Shown: positions 1 to 7,070, numbered from the stretch's first letter. The stretch is DNA of 8,822 nt from an uncultured Clostridia bacterium (GCA_934454745.1 CAKSGP010000035.1:1-8822), one strand, 5' to 3'. A program made the numbers and translations. The notes: generated by a model not told the origin, from the sequence alone.

Positions 1-536
1 TCTTTTATTGTATTAACTGAATTACTCCCAAAAATTTTATGTATTTTTATGGCAGTATGTGCACCTATATTATACTGTTGCAGAAACATTATAATGTTCT
101 GAATACTGCGTTGCTCGTTAAATGACGCACAAATTATTTCTGCTCTGCTCTTGCTTATTCCTTTAATTTTCGCTACGCTTTTCGGATCATTTGTAAGCAC
201 ATCAAAAACATTTTCGCCAAAGGACTCGTAGAGCTTTTTTGCAGTAGCTTCACGGACGCCCTTTATTAGGCCTGATGAGAGATATTTTATTATTGCTGTT
301 TCCTCTGATGGCATAATGGTTTCATAAATCTCAACCTTGAACTGCTCTCCGTATTCGGGGTGTGTTACCCATTTACCCGTAAGAGAGGCGCGCTCACCAG
401 GGCGGATTGTAGGCATATATCCCACTGCATAGAAATCCCCTTCTGCTTTTGAGGAAACCTCACATATAACGTATCCGTTTTCAGGGTTTTGATAAACTAT
501 ATTTTCTATTAAACCGTCTATAATTATCTTATTCAT
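1..536 (-). CDS. recD2: RecD2-type ATP-dependent DNA helicase, N-terminal part (cut by window edge)
   Basis: This is the first 178 codons of a 5'-3' superfamily 1B helicase of the RecD2/RecD-TraA family, which acts in DNA repair apart from RecBCD. What is visible is the non-catalytic N-terminus: an OB-like segment (residues 8-75) with the family-typical stretches VYQNPENGY (14-22), RPGER (45-49) and THPEYGEQFKV (58-68), then tandem helix-hairpin-helix motifs around IKGVREATAKKL (91-102) and IKGISKSRAEII (124-135). The Walker A and later helicase motifs lie beyond base 1 and cannot be checked. The ATG at 536-534 overlaps the stop of the upstream decarboxylase gene in an ATGA arrangement, with only a weak GAAGTGG ahead of it, so translation is probably coupled. 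Family assignment is confident from these conserved stretches; completeness is unknown. Confidence 0.9.
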   Translation of the reverse strand, partial: MNKIIIDGLIENIVYQNPENGYVICEVSSKAEGDFYAVGYMPTIRPGERASLTGKWVTHPEYGEQFKVEIYETIMPSEETAIIKYLSSGLIKGVREATAKKLYESFGENVFDVLTNDPKSVAKIKGISKSRAEIICASFNEQRSIQNIIMFLQQYNIGAHTAIKIHKIFGSNSVNTIK

Positions 537-1843
537 ACTACCACTTCAATTTTTCCGTCGCTTACACCTGTAACCTCCGCCCCATACATAAGCACGGTTT
601 TTATATATATAACAGCCGATTCCTTCACTGTATCTCCCGTAACAATAACCGCAGTCCCCGGCGGATATACAGAAACTGTCTGCGCTGATATTCTGCCAAC
701 AGCATCCTCTATATCTATCTGCTCGGTTTTTCTAAACCAACCGCATTGCGGGGATATTACACCTGATATATCCGGTAGCTTCGGAAAGCTCTTTTTATTT
801 TCTGACAGCTTTTCTTCCCTTAGTATCTCTCGTATTCCTTTAAAGAGGGTTATGAAATCGGAATGTTTATTATACGGCGTTATTATAAGGACTATATTTT
901 TTAAATCTGCCATTTCAACGTCTGTTCCGTAATATTCCGAAAGCTTACGGGCAACATCAAAGCCTGTTGTTTCGTAGGCTGAAAAGTCAAGTACAAGCCG
1001 TGTAGGATCATCATTTTCTCTGAACCTTACAAGAGTTTTACCAAGTGCTTTTTTAAATTCATTACATTCCTTTACAATATCGGAATAATCCATATCAGCA
1101 AGGGTTGCTCTTGCTATATCTGCCGATGCTGCAATCATATATGATGGGCTTGTGGTATGCACTGCTTTTATTGAACGTTTAACACGATCTTTATTTACTC
1201 TGTCCGATGCTATATGCAAATACGCCGCACCCGTAAGAGCGTTTAAGGTTTTATGTGCACTCTGGCAAACCATATCCGCACCAAGCCCTACGGCTGTCCG
1301 CGGAATACCGCATTTCCCCATAAAGTGTGCACCGTGTGCCTCATCAACCATAAGGGGAATACCAAAACGTATTGCAATGTCCGAGATTTTGCGTATATCC
1401 TTTATGACTCCGTAATAATTGGGTGATGTAACGAAAATTCCGTTAATTTCAGAGGTTACATCTTTTTCTGTAATTGTTTTTACAAGCTTGATTTTAATTC
1501 CTGCAATTGCGCATATATTTATAACGCTTATATGGCAATCGGAGGTCACAAGTAAGGTATCACCTGGATTTACACAGCTTAATATCATAGCCTGTACTGC
1601 AGATGTTGAGCCACAGGTCAGAATAAAGCTTTCTTGCGAGCCGTATAGCTCGCTTAAAAGCTCATTTGCACGCATAATGGTTTTGTCATCGCCCATAAGG
1701 TTTAAGGTTTTTGAAAGCTCCGTTACATCACACATACCAAAATTCAAATCAAGCCCACGCATATTTTTATGCCCAGGCATAGCAAAGGGTATTCTGTCTT
1801 GTCTGTGGTACTCAGAAAGTCGATTGTATATTGGAGTTTCCAT
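533..1843 (-). CDS. PLP-dependent Orn/Lys/Arg decarboxylase family protein (SpeA/YaaO-like)
   Basis: A 436-residue fold-type I PLP enzyme of the Orn/Lys/Arg decarboxylase major-domain family, which makes polyamine precursors or related amines in the cytoplasm. Visible marks are the N-terminal PGHK (23-26), the cofactor-binding GSTSA (78-82) with H104, DEAHGAHF (167-174, with D167 expected to contact the PLP ring nitrogen), and SAHKT (195-199) with K198 as the Schiff-base lysine. The C-terminal domain (about 354-436) carries the family-like VYPPG (392-396). It resembles the short Bacillus SpeA/YaaO type rather than the 700-residue inducible enterobacterial enzymes and is somewhat short for that group. 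The substrate (Arg, Lys or Orn) cannot be told from sequence, so no symbol is given. ATG at 1843 is preceded by GAGGTGA four bases away. Its end overlaps recD2 by 4 nt, and an apparent terminator separates it from pyrD. Confidence 0.9.
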   Translation of the reverse strand: METPIYNRLSEYHRQDRIPFAMPGHKNMRGLDLNFGMCDVTELSKTLNLMGDDKTIMRANELLSELYGSQESFILTCGSTSAVQAMILSCVNPGDTLLVTSDCHISVINICAIAGIKIKLVKTITEKDVTSEINGIFVTSPNYYGVIKDIRKISDIAIRFGIPLMVDEAHGAHFMGKCGIPRTAVGLGADMVCQSAHKTLNALTGAAYLHIASDRVNKDRVKRSIKAVHTTSPSYMIAASADIARATLADMDYSDIVKECNEFKKALGKTLVRFRENDDPTRLVLDFSAYETTGFDVARKLSEYYGTDVEMADLKNIVLIITPYNKHSDFITLFKGIREILREEKLSENKKSFPKLPDISGVISPQCGWFRKTEQIDIEDAVGRISAQTVSVYPPGTAVIVTGDTVKESAVIYIKTVLMYGAEVTGVSDGKIEVVV

Positions 1844-1854
1844 TTTTTCACCTC

Positions 1855-1880
1855 AAAAACAAGGCGGAGATTGCTCCGCC
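1855..1880 (-). terminator. Intrinsic terminator after pyrD
   Basis: On the minus strand a perfect 7-bp stem, GGCGGAG/CTCCGCC (1880-1874 with 1869-1863), closes a 4-nt loop and is followed by TTGTTTTT (1862-1855). The stem begins 10 nt after the pyrD stop, so it should end the pyrimidine operon. The plus strand has no T-tract here, so the signal is one-directional. The T-tract runs directly into the Shine-Dalgarno of the next gene (1854-1848), leaving no space for a separate promoter between them. Confidence 0.8.
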
Positions 1881-1890
1881 CCGTTACGCT

Positions 1891-2805
1891 TTAGTTTAAC
1901 TCTACCGTTCCGATTATATCGTTTATATCCTCTATATTGAAACGGTCCATATATTCGTTTATTTCACGCTTGACATCAAGAATTAAATCCGGCTTTGCAA
2001 AAAGTGCAGTGCCGAGTGCAACAAGCTTTGCCCCTGCAAGCATAAATTCTATTACGTCAGCACCACTCATAACTCCGCCCATACCTATAATCGGTATCTT
2101 TACAGCGTTGTAAACCTGATGTACCATACGTACTGCAACAGGCTTTACGGCAGGGCCTGAGAGTCCGCCCATATTATTGGCAAGTATGGGACGGCGTGTG
2201 TTTATATCTATTTTCATACCGAGAAGTGTATTTATAAGAGATACACCGTCTGCTCCGCCGGCTTCTGCCGCCTTTGCAATCTCCGTAATATCCGTAACGT
2301 TGGGAGAAAGCTTTACAACAAGGGGTTTGGTGCAATGTTTTTTTACCTCACCTGTAAGCTCCTCAACAACTTCCGCATTTGTTCCGAAAGCAAGACCGCC
2401 GTGCTTGACATTGGGACAGGATATATTCATTTCTATTAATGAAACATCTGTGTCTGACAAAATTTCTGCCATTTCGGCATATTCATCTATTGTGTTGCCT
2501 GATATATTGGCAATTACATTTGTATCGTAGCTTTTTGCAAGTTGAGGCATTATATACTTTGCAAACGCATCAACGCCAGGGTTCTGGAGTCCGACACTGT
2601 TTAATATTCCATAGGGAGTTTCGGCAATTCGGGGAGCTTTGTTCCCTGCTCGTTCTGTTCTTGTAAGTCCCTTTGCCGCAAAACCGCCGTATTCCTCAAG
2701 GGGGACATACTCATTGTATTCATAACCAAATCCGAAGGTGCCCGATGCTGTAACAATTGGATTTCTGAATTTAACCCCGCAATAATCTATTTCCAGCTTG
2801 CCCAT
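1891..2805 (-). CDS. pyrD: Dihydroorotate dehydrogenase B (NAD+), catalytic subunit
   Basis: A 304-residue class 1B dihydroorotate dehydrogenase catalytic subunit, a TIM-barrel FMN flavoprotein that oxidises dihydroorotate to orotate in the cytoplasm and passes electrons through PyrK to NAD+. The catalytic base is cysteine, C130 in NISCPN (127-132), as in class 1 enzymes; class 2 membrane enzymes use serine. Other visible FMN/substrate elements are KGLT (45-48), NSVGLQNPG (69-77), K165, GGLSG (213-217), GMGGV (241-245) and GT (265-266). The length is normal. Its ATG overlaps the pyrK stop (TAATG), and an AAGGAGG inside the end of pyrK lies 10 nt upstream, so the two subunits should be made in a coupled way. 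It is the last pyrimidine gene of the operon. Confidence 0.97.
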   Translation of the reverse strand: MGKLEIDYCGVKFRNPIVTASGTFGFGYEYNEYVPLEEYGGFAAKGLTRTERAGNKAPRIAETPYGILNSVGLQNPGVDAFAKYIMPQLAKSYDTNVIANISGNTIDEYAEMAEILSDTDVSLIEMNISCPNVKHGGLAFGTNAEVVEELTGEVKKHCTKPLVVKLSPNVTDITEIAKAAEAGGADGVSLINTLLGMKIDINTRRPILANNMGGLSGPAVKPVAVRMVHQVYNAVKIPIIGMGGVMSGADVIEFMLAGAKLVALGTALFAKPDLILDVKREINEYMDRFNIEDINDIIGTVELN

Positions 2806-3560
2806 TAAAGTACAACCTCCTTTGCATCAAATACAGGTCCGCAGGTACAAACCTGCTTATGCTCTGCCATACCCTTGCCGGTAGTTTTGCATACACAAGT
2901 AAGACACGCACCTATTCCGCAACCCATACGCTCCTCAAGTGATAGCTGACAGGGTATATTTCTATATTCTGCAATCTGCTTTACCGCCTTTAGCATAGGC
3001 TTCGGGCCGCAGCAATAAATCATATCCACTTTATTTTCAAGGAGATATTCACCCATTGCGGCAATAGCAAATCCGTCATAGCCGTAACTGCCGTCATCTG
3101 TACAGATTGTCACGTTATCGTTTACCGTCTTAAAGTCCTCCTCCATTACAACAAGGTCACGGTTTCTAAAGCCTAAAAATACGGCACTATCTGTTTCACG
3201 AGCCAATCCGAATACAGGGAATACACCTATTCCGCCGCCGATTACAACTGCTTTTTCGCCCTCTTTAACAGTAAATCCGTGTCCTAAGGGGCCCATTACG
3301 TCTATTATATCACCAACCTCGCGTTTTGCAAGCTCCTCTGTTCCCTCGCCCTTTACCTGAAAAGCGAACCGAACAAAGCCTTCGCCGAAATCACATATAC
3401 TTATGGGACGTCTTAAAAGTGTTTTACCTCCGCAGTTAATATGCAAAAACTGACCAATTGATGCAAGCTCTGATATCTCTGGAGCATTTATAACATAATC
3501 AAATATTCCCGGGCAAAGCTCACGCTTTGATACCAATTTACATTTATATACTTTTTTCAC
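2805..3560 (-). CDS. pyrK: Dihydroorotate dehydrogenase B, electron transfer subunit (FAD, 2Fe-2S)
   Basis: A 251-residue PyrK subunit of the ferredoxin-NADP reductase superfamily, which partners PyrD in a heterotetramer and transfers electrons from FMN via a [2Fe-2S] cluster and FAD to NAD+. The FAD-binding RRPISI is at 50-55, the nucleotide-binding GGGIG at 108-112, and the CGPKPM at 184-189 is typical of the NAD domain. The cluster ligands are C214, C219 and C222 in the CGIGACLTC segment plus C238. Two further cysteines (C224, C240) sit two residues after cluster ligands. Translation starts at a GTG (3560-3558), with GGAAGG about 10 nt ahead. A 164-nt spacer with long inverted repeats separates it from pyrF, while its 3' end overlaps pyrD by one base. 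Confidence 0.96.
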   Translation of the reverse strand: MKKVYKCKLVSKRELCPGIFDYVINAPEISELASIGQFLHINCGGKTLLRRPISICDFGEGFVRFAFQVKGEGTEELAKREVGDIIDVMGPLGHGFTVKEGEKAVVIGGGIGVFPVFGLARETDSAVFLGFRNRDLVVMEEDFKTVNDNVTICTDDGSYGYDGFAIAAMGEYLLENKVDMIYCCGPKPMLKAVKQIAEYRNIPCQLSLEERMGCGIGACLTCVCKTTGKGMAEHKQVCTCGPVFDAKEVVL

Positions 3561-3622
3561 CTTTTCTACACCTTCCTTTTAGATTGTTTACCGAAATAAA
3601 TTTAGTGAGAACGTACTTTCTT

Positions 3623-3710
3623 TGCTACTACTATGCTGAACGTTCAATGAAATGCTTACGTAGAATACATATTCAAAGGTGTCAGCATTAGTAGTAAGCA
3701 TTTCATTGAA
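3623..3710. repeat. Two overlapping long inverted repeats in the pyrF-pyrK spacer
   Basis: The spacer 3561-3724 holds a perfect 17-bp inverted repeat, TTCAATGAAATGCTTAC at 3643-3659 and its complement at 3694-3710, with a 34-nt loop. A second, slightly imperfect inverted repeat pairs 3623-3639 with 3682-3700, with two single-base bulges. The two overlap at 3694-3700 and are interleaved (a, b, a', b' order), so in RNA they are mutually exclusive or at most form a partial pseudoknot. A weaker 6-bp stem, GAACGT at 3640-3645 with 3609-3614, could compete further. No T-tract follows, so it is not a simple terminator. It may be a regulatory mRNA structure, a processing site or a small palindromic insertion; I see no target duplication. 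I cannot match it to a known family. Confidence 0.75.
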
Positions 3711-3724
3711 ACAGAATAACGATA

Positions 3725-4639
3725 TTATAGTACACGTGTAATATCGTCCTTCATTCTCAGTGCTTCTTTCCGAGCCGCCTCAGCAAACTGTTCCTCTTTC
3801 CAGTCGCCTTTCTTATATGCGCACATAATTCCCCGTGATGAATTTACAATTGCACCTAAGCCATCCTCATTAAAGCACGGCTTAACACCCATTGCGCCGC
3901 CGCCTTGTGCGCCGTAGCCCGGGACAAGGAAATATGACTCCTTCATCATCTTTCTCAGAACTGTTGCCTGTTCGGGATATGTTGCACCTACAACGGCTCC
4001 CACAGCACCGTAACCGCTTTTGCCAATTGTGCCTTCGTTCCAGGTATTTACAAGCTCTGCAACATGTTCATATATTTTTTTATCTCCTGCTGTTAAGTCC
4101 TGAAGCTCCCCTGATGATGGGTTTGAAGTCTTTACAAGTGCAAATATAGCTTTGTCATATGCTTTACAATCCTCAACAAAAGGTTTTATTCCGTCTGTGC
4201 CGAGGTATCCGTTTACAGTGACGCAATCTACCGGGCACGGCTCCTCCTCTATGCCGTCTATGTCAACCTTGCCAAGATATGCCTTTGAATATGCCTCAGC
4301 CGTTGAGCCAATATCATTTCTCTTAACGTCAAGAATTACGTAAAGTCCCTTTTCCTTTGCATATTTTATTGTTCTGTGCAAAATCTCCTCACCGCATAGT
4401 CCGTACATTTCGTAAAATGCACTCTGCGGTTTTACAGCAGGAACTATGTCACAAAACGCATCTATAAGACCTTTATTAAATTCCCAAATAGCCTCGCAAG
4501 CACCTTTTAAGTTCTTACCGTATTCCTTATAGGCCTTTTCTCTTAGATACCCCGGCACATACGCCAGTACCGGGTCAAGACCTGCAACTGACGGATTGCC
4601 CTTTTCTTTGATTTTCTCTACAAGTAAATCTATTGACAT
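3725..4639 (-). CDS. pyrF: Orotidine 5'-phosphate decarboxylase, long form
   Basis: A 304-residue OMP decarboxylase of the long subfamily (type 2 PyrF), which converts OMP to UMP, the last step of the pathway, in the cytoplasm. The short Bacillus-type enzyme has about 240 residues. The catalytic lysine-aspartate network is visible as K70 in VKPQSAFYE (69-77) and D104, K106 and D109 in DVKRND (104-109). The phosphate-binding part is LVPGYGAQGG (238-247), and the SSRG (267-270) places the phosphate-contacting R269. ATG at 4639 is preceded by AGAGAGG seven bases upstream, and the pyrC stop is only 17 nt away, consistent with cotranscription. The downstream 164-nt spacer is unusually long for this operon. 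Confidence 0.96.
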   Translation of the reverse strand: MSIDLLVEKIKEKGNPSVAGLDPVLAYVPGYLREKAYKEYGKNLKGACEAIWEFNKGLIDAFCDIVPAVKPQSAFYEMYGLCGEEILHRTIKYAKEKGLYVILDVKRNDIGSTAEAYSKAYLGKVDIDGIEEEPCPVDCVTVNGYLGTDGIKPFVEDCKAYDKAIFALVKTSNPSSGELQDLTAGDKKIYEHVAELVNTWNEGTIGKSGYGAVGAVVGATYPEQATVLRKMMKESYFLVPGYGAQGGGAMGVKPCFNEDGLGAIVNSSRGIMCAYKKGDWKEEQFAEAARKEALRMKDDITRVL

Positions 4640-4656
4640 TTTTGTACCTCTCTAAC

Positions 4657-5949
4657 TTATTTCATCAATTCACCTTTATATATAACTGTTTCTCCGCCTA
4701 CTATTACGTATTCAGGTTTACCGTACAGGCTAAATCCGTCAAAGGGTGAATTTTTGCTCTTTGAATGAAGCTTGTCTATTTCCACAGTCCAAGCTGTTTC
4801 AGGATCAAATATTACAATATCCGCGCCGCGTCCGACACTTAGTGTTCCTTTGGCAATTCCCAAAATTTCAGCAGGGTTCTTTGACATTTTCTCAATAAGC
4901 TCGCTCATTGTTAGCCAACCCTCTTTTACAAGGTACTTTATGCCCAAGCCTAAAGAGGTTTCAAGACCTACTATACCGTTTTTGGCATTTCCGAATTCAC
5001 AGTCTTTCTCATCAGGGTGATGGGGAGCGTGATCAGTTACTATACAGTCAATTGTTCCGTCTTTAAGCCCCTCTTTTATTGCCCTAACGTCCTCTCTGGT
5101 TCTCAGCGGAGGATTCATTTTCGCATTAGTATTAAAGCCAAGACACGCCTCCTCTGTAAGTGAGAAATAGTGCGGGCAGGTTTCACAGGTTACTCTTACA
5201 CCGCGTTTTTTCGCCTGACGTACAAGCTCTACCGTGTTTTTCGTTGAAATGTGTGCTATATGAACTCTTGCACCAATTGATTCGGCAACAAGTATATCTC
5301 TTGCCGCCATAATCTCCTCTGCCGCAGGTGATATTCCTCTTAATCCCATTTCTGTCGCAACAGCACCCTCATTCATATCGCCCTCGCCAAGCGCTCTGTC
5401 CTCGCAGTGTGATATTACAGGTATATCAAACATTTCCGAATATTCAATAGCACGACGCATAAGTCCCGAATTTTCAACAGGATGTCCGTCATCGGAAATT
5501 GCAACGGCACCGTTAAATGCCATTTCGCCGATTTCAGCAAGATATTTGCCCTCAAGTCCCTTTGAAATAGCACCCACAGGAAATACGTTTACATATCCCA
5601 CCTCTTTTGCACGCTCCTTGATATAGCGTACAACAGTTTCATTATCACATACAGGCTCGGTATTTGGCATACACGCAACTGATGTTACACCTCCGTATAC
5701 CGCCGCACGCGTTCCTGTTTCTATATCCTCTTTATACTCCTGTCCCGGCTCACGCAAATGTACATGCATATCAACAAGTCCTGGAGCTACTATTTTACCT
5801 TCAGCATCAATGACCTGCACCATCTCGCCGTCAAGCTCAATATCCTTTCCGATTTCTGCTATAACACCGTCATTTATATATATATCATTAACCTCATCAA
5901 ATCCGTTTGCAGGATCAATTATATGTCCGTTTTTTATCAGTATCTTCAA
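4657..5949 (-). CDS. pyrC: Dihydroorotase, type I
   Basis: A type I dihydroorotase of the amidohydrolase superfamily, a zinc enzyme that cyclises carbamoyl-aspartate to dihydroorotate. The metal site is visible as H62 and H64 in DMHVHLREPG (60-69), D153/D154 in ISDDG, H181, H233 in IAHIST, and D306 in TDHAPHH; NPPLR (279-283) is also typical. I chose the TTG at 5949-5947 as start. It gives 430 residues beginning MKILIKNG, the usual N-terminus and length, and has GGGAG 8 nt upstream. The open frame extends to an ATG at 5988, but that adds 13 residues unlike the family and has no good ribosome binding site. With the TTG start the gap to the pyrB stop is 46 nt. Confidence 0.96.
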   Translation of the reverse strand: MKILIKNGHIIDPANGFDEVNDIYINDGVIAEIGKDIELDGEMVQVIDAEGKIVAPGLVDMHVHLREPGQEYKEDIETGTRAAVYGGVTSVACMPNTEPVCDNETVVRYIKERAKEVGYVNVFPVGAISKGLEGKYLAEIGEMAFNGAVAISDDGHPVENSGLMRRAIEYSEMFDIPVISHCEDRALGEGDMNEGAVATEMGLRGISPAAEEIMAARDILVAESIGARVHIAHISTKNTVELVRQAKKRGVRVTCETCPHYFSLTEEACLGFNTNAKMNPPLRTREDVRAIKEGLKDGTIDCIVTDHAPHHPDEKDCEFGNAKNGIVGLETSLGLGIKYLVKEGWLTMSELIEKMSKNPAEILGIAKGTLSVGRGADIVIFDPETAWTVEIDKLHSKSKNSPFDGFSLYGKPEYVIVGGETVIYKGELMK

Positions 5950-5957
5950 AGCCTTAT

Positions 5958-5962
5958 CTCCC
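5958..5962 (-). promoter_or_regulatory. Shine-Dalgarno site that selects the pyrC TTG start
   Basis: GGGAG on the minus strand lies 8 nt before the TTG at 5949. An AAGG (5955-5952) lies between, but too close to serve by itself. The in-frame ATGs at 5988, 5967 and 5964 have no comparable site at the right distance, so this site supports the shorter PyrC. Confidence 0.65.
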
Positions 5963-5995
5963 ATCATATTTTTTGATTTATATAACATAAATCTG

Positions 5996-6910
5996 TTAAA
6001 ATCCGCCGTGTGTGATCATATCCATTACAGCCATTCTCACTGCTACACCGCTTGTTACCTGATTGGTTATGACACTCTTTTTTCCGTCTATTACCACACT
6101 TGACAGCTCAACGCCTCTGTTTACTGGCCCCGGGTGCATAACTATGGCATCAGGCTTTGCAAGCTTTAAGCGTGACTCATCTACCCCGAAAAATCTGAAA
6201 TACTCTCTGATACTTGGGAACAGTCCTTTCTTCTGGCGTTCAAGCTGTATTCGTAAACCCATAACAACATCTGCATCAATTATGGCTTCCTGAACATTGT
6301 TATATGCTTTTACGCCCATTTTTTCGATTCCCTTGGGCATAAGCGTTGCAGGGCCGCCGACTGTTACCTCCGCACCAAGCTTTGTCAGCCCGTATATGTC
6401 AGAACGTACTACACGTGAGTGGTATACATCGCCGATTATAGCAACCTTTAGTCCCTTTATATACCCTTTATGTTCAATCATTGTAAGCATATCCAAAAGT
6501 GCTTGGGTGGGGTGTTCGTTCATACCATCGCCGGCATTTATAATCGAGGCATTAATGCGTGATGCTATGCTATGGGGTGCTCCACTCATATTGTGACGCA
6601 TGACAATCACGTCAGTTCCCATCATATCAAGGGTTTGCGCCGTATCTATCAGGGTTTCGCCCTTTTCCACTGATGAACCGCTTGATGAGATATTGGTAGC
6701 ATTTGCGCCCATATACTTCGCCGCAAGCTCAAATGATGTTCTCGTTCGGGTACTGTTTTCATAGAACAGATTAACGACCGTCTTACCCTGTAAATTCGGA
6801 AGCTTTTTATTGTCGCTTAATACTACCTTTTTCATTTCGGCAGCGTGGCTTAAGATATTTTTTATCTGTTCGGCATTTAAATCTTTAAGACCAAGTAGAT
6901 CCTGTTTCAT
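5996..6910 (-). CDS. pyrB: Aspartate carbamoyltransferase, catalytic subunit
   Basis: A 304-residue aspartate transcarbamoylase catalytic chain, which joins carbamoyl phosphate and aspartate in the first committed step of pyrimidine synthesis. The carbamoyl-phosphate site is STRTRTSFE (53-61), with K83 of the mobile 80s loop (SSVEKGE), HPTQALLD (133-140) and HPGP (259-262); the aspartate side shows R220 and the LERQ stretch (223-226). The length matches catalytic chains that work without a fused partner. No regulatory subunit (pyrI) follows; the next gene is pyrC. It is the first gene of the operon, with a sigma-A-type promoter about 85 nt upstream of its ATG at 6910. Confidence 0.97.
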   Translation of the reverse strand: MKQDLLGLKDLNAEQIKNILSHAAEMKKVVLSDNKKLPNLQGKTVVNLFYENSTRTRTSFELAAKYMGANATNISSSGSSVEKGETLIDTAQTLDMMGTDVIVMRHNMSGAPHSIASRINASIINAGDGMNEHPTQALLDMLTMIEHKGYIKGLKVAIIGDVYHSRVVRSDIYGLTKLGAEVTVGGPATLMPKGIEKMGVKAYNNVQEAIIDADVVMGLRIQLERQKKGLFPSIREYFRFFGVDESRLKLAKPDAIVMHPGPVNRGVELSSVVIDGKKSVITNQVTSGVAVRMAVMDMITHGGF

Positions 6911-6916
6911 TCGTTT

Positions 6917-6922
6917 CCCCCC
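6917..6922 (-). promoter_or_regulatory. Atypical Shine-Dalgarno of pyrB (six-G run)
   Basis: The only purine-rich site at the right distance from the pyrB ATG is GGGGGG followed by AAACGA (6 nt). A pure G-run is less usual than the AGGAGG-like sites of the other genes here and is prone to polymerase slippage. Confidence 0.6.
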
Positions 6923-6979
6923 ACAGTGCTTTATTCATTTTATATTTTAATTGCTTTTTACTCTATTTGTAAAATCATT

Positions 6980-6995
6980 GGCATAAAAACATACC
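6980..6995 (-). promoter_or_regulatory. Small hairpin at the 5' end of the pyr transcript
   Basis: From the expected transcription start the leader reads GGTATG-TTTT-TATGCC, which can fold into a 6-bp stem including two G-U pairs. It may protect the mRNA 5' end. It is weak, and no antiterminator partner, T-tract or PyrR-type anti-antiterminator consensus is visible in the remaining leader (6911-6979). Confidence 0.4.
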
Positions 6996-7001
6996 GCTTA
7001 T

Positions 7002-7030
7002 ATTATACCTTAAAATATGCGAATTGTCTA
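7002..7030 (-). promoter_or_regulatory. Promoter of the pyr operon
   Basis: On the minus strand TAGACA (7030-7025; 5 of 6 to TTGACA) is followed by a 17-nt spacer and TATAAT (7007-7002; 6 of 6), a near-perfect housekeeping (sigma-A) promoter. The predicted start near 6995 gives a leader of about 85 nt before pyrB. I see no obvious operator overlapping it. Confidence 0.85.
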
Positions 7031-7070
7031 TATAATTTTAGTAATTTCAGTATTAAATTTTATTTATAGG

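Noticed and set aside
1419..1940. 173-codon plus-strand open frame antisense to the decarboxylase gene
   Set aside because: It lies opposite a well-conserved gene, crosses the intergenic terminator, and its translation shows no recognisable domain; similar antisense frames opposite pyrD, pyrC, pyrB and the kinase were dismissed for the same reason.
3656..3706. 16-codon minus-strand ORF within the inverted repeats
   Set aside because: It has no ribosome binding site and lies within pairing sequence; short ORFs of this size are expected by chance.
3561..3724. Separate promoter for pyrK-pyrD in the pyrF-pyrK spacer
   Set aside because: TTGAAT/TTGAAC hexamers occur on the minus strand but none has a -10-like hexamer at 16-18 nt.
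5950..5988. ATG at 5988 as the start of pyrC (13 extra residues)
   Set aside because: The extra residues do not resemble dihydroorotase N-termini and no adequate Shine-Dalgarno precedes it; the TTG at 5949 has GGGAG at 8 nt and gives the normal MKILIKNG start.
6885..6938. 17-codon leader ORF overlapping the pyrB start on the minus strand (MNKALWGETNETGSTWS)
   Set aside because: There is no Shine-Dalgarno before its ATG and its composition suggests no leader-peptide control; probably chance.
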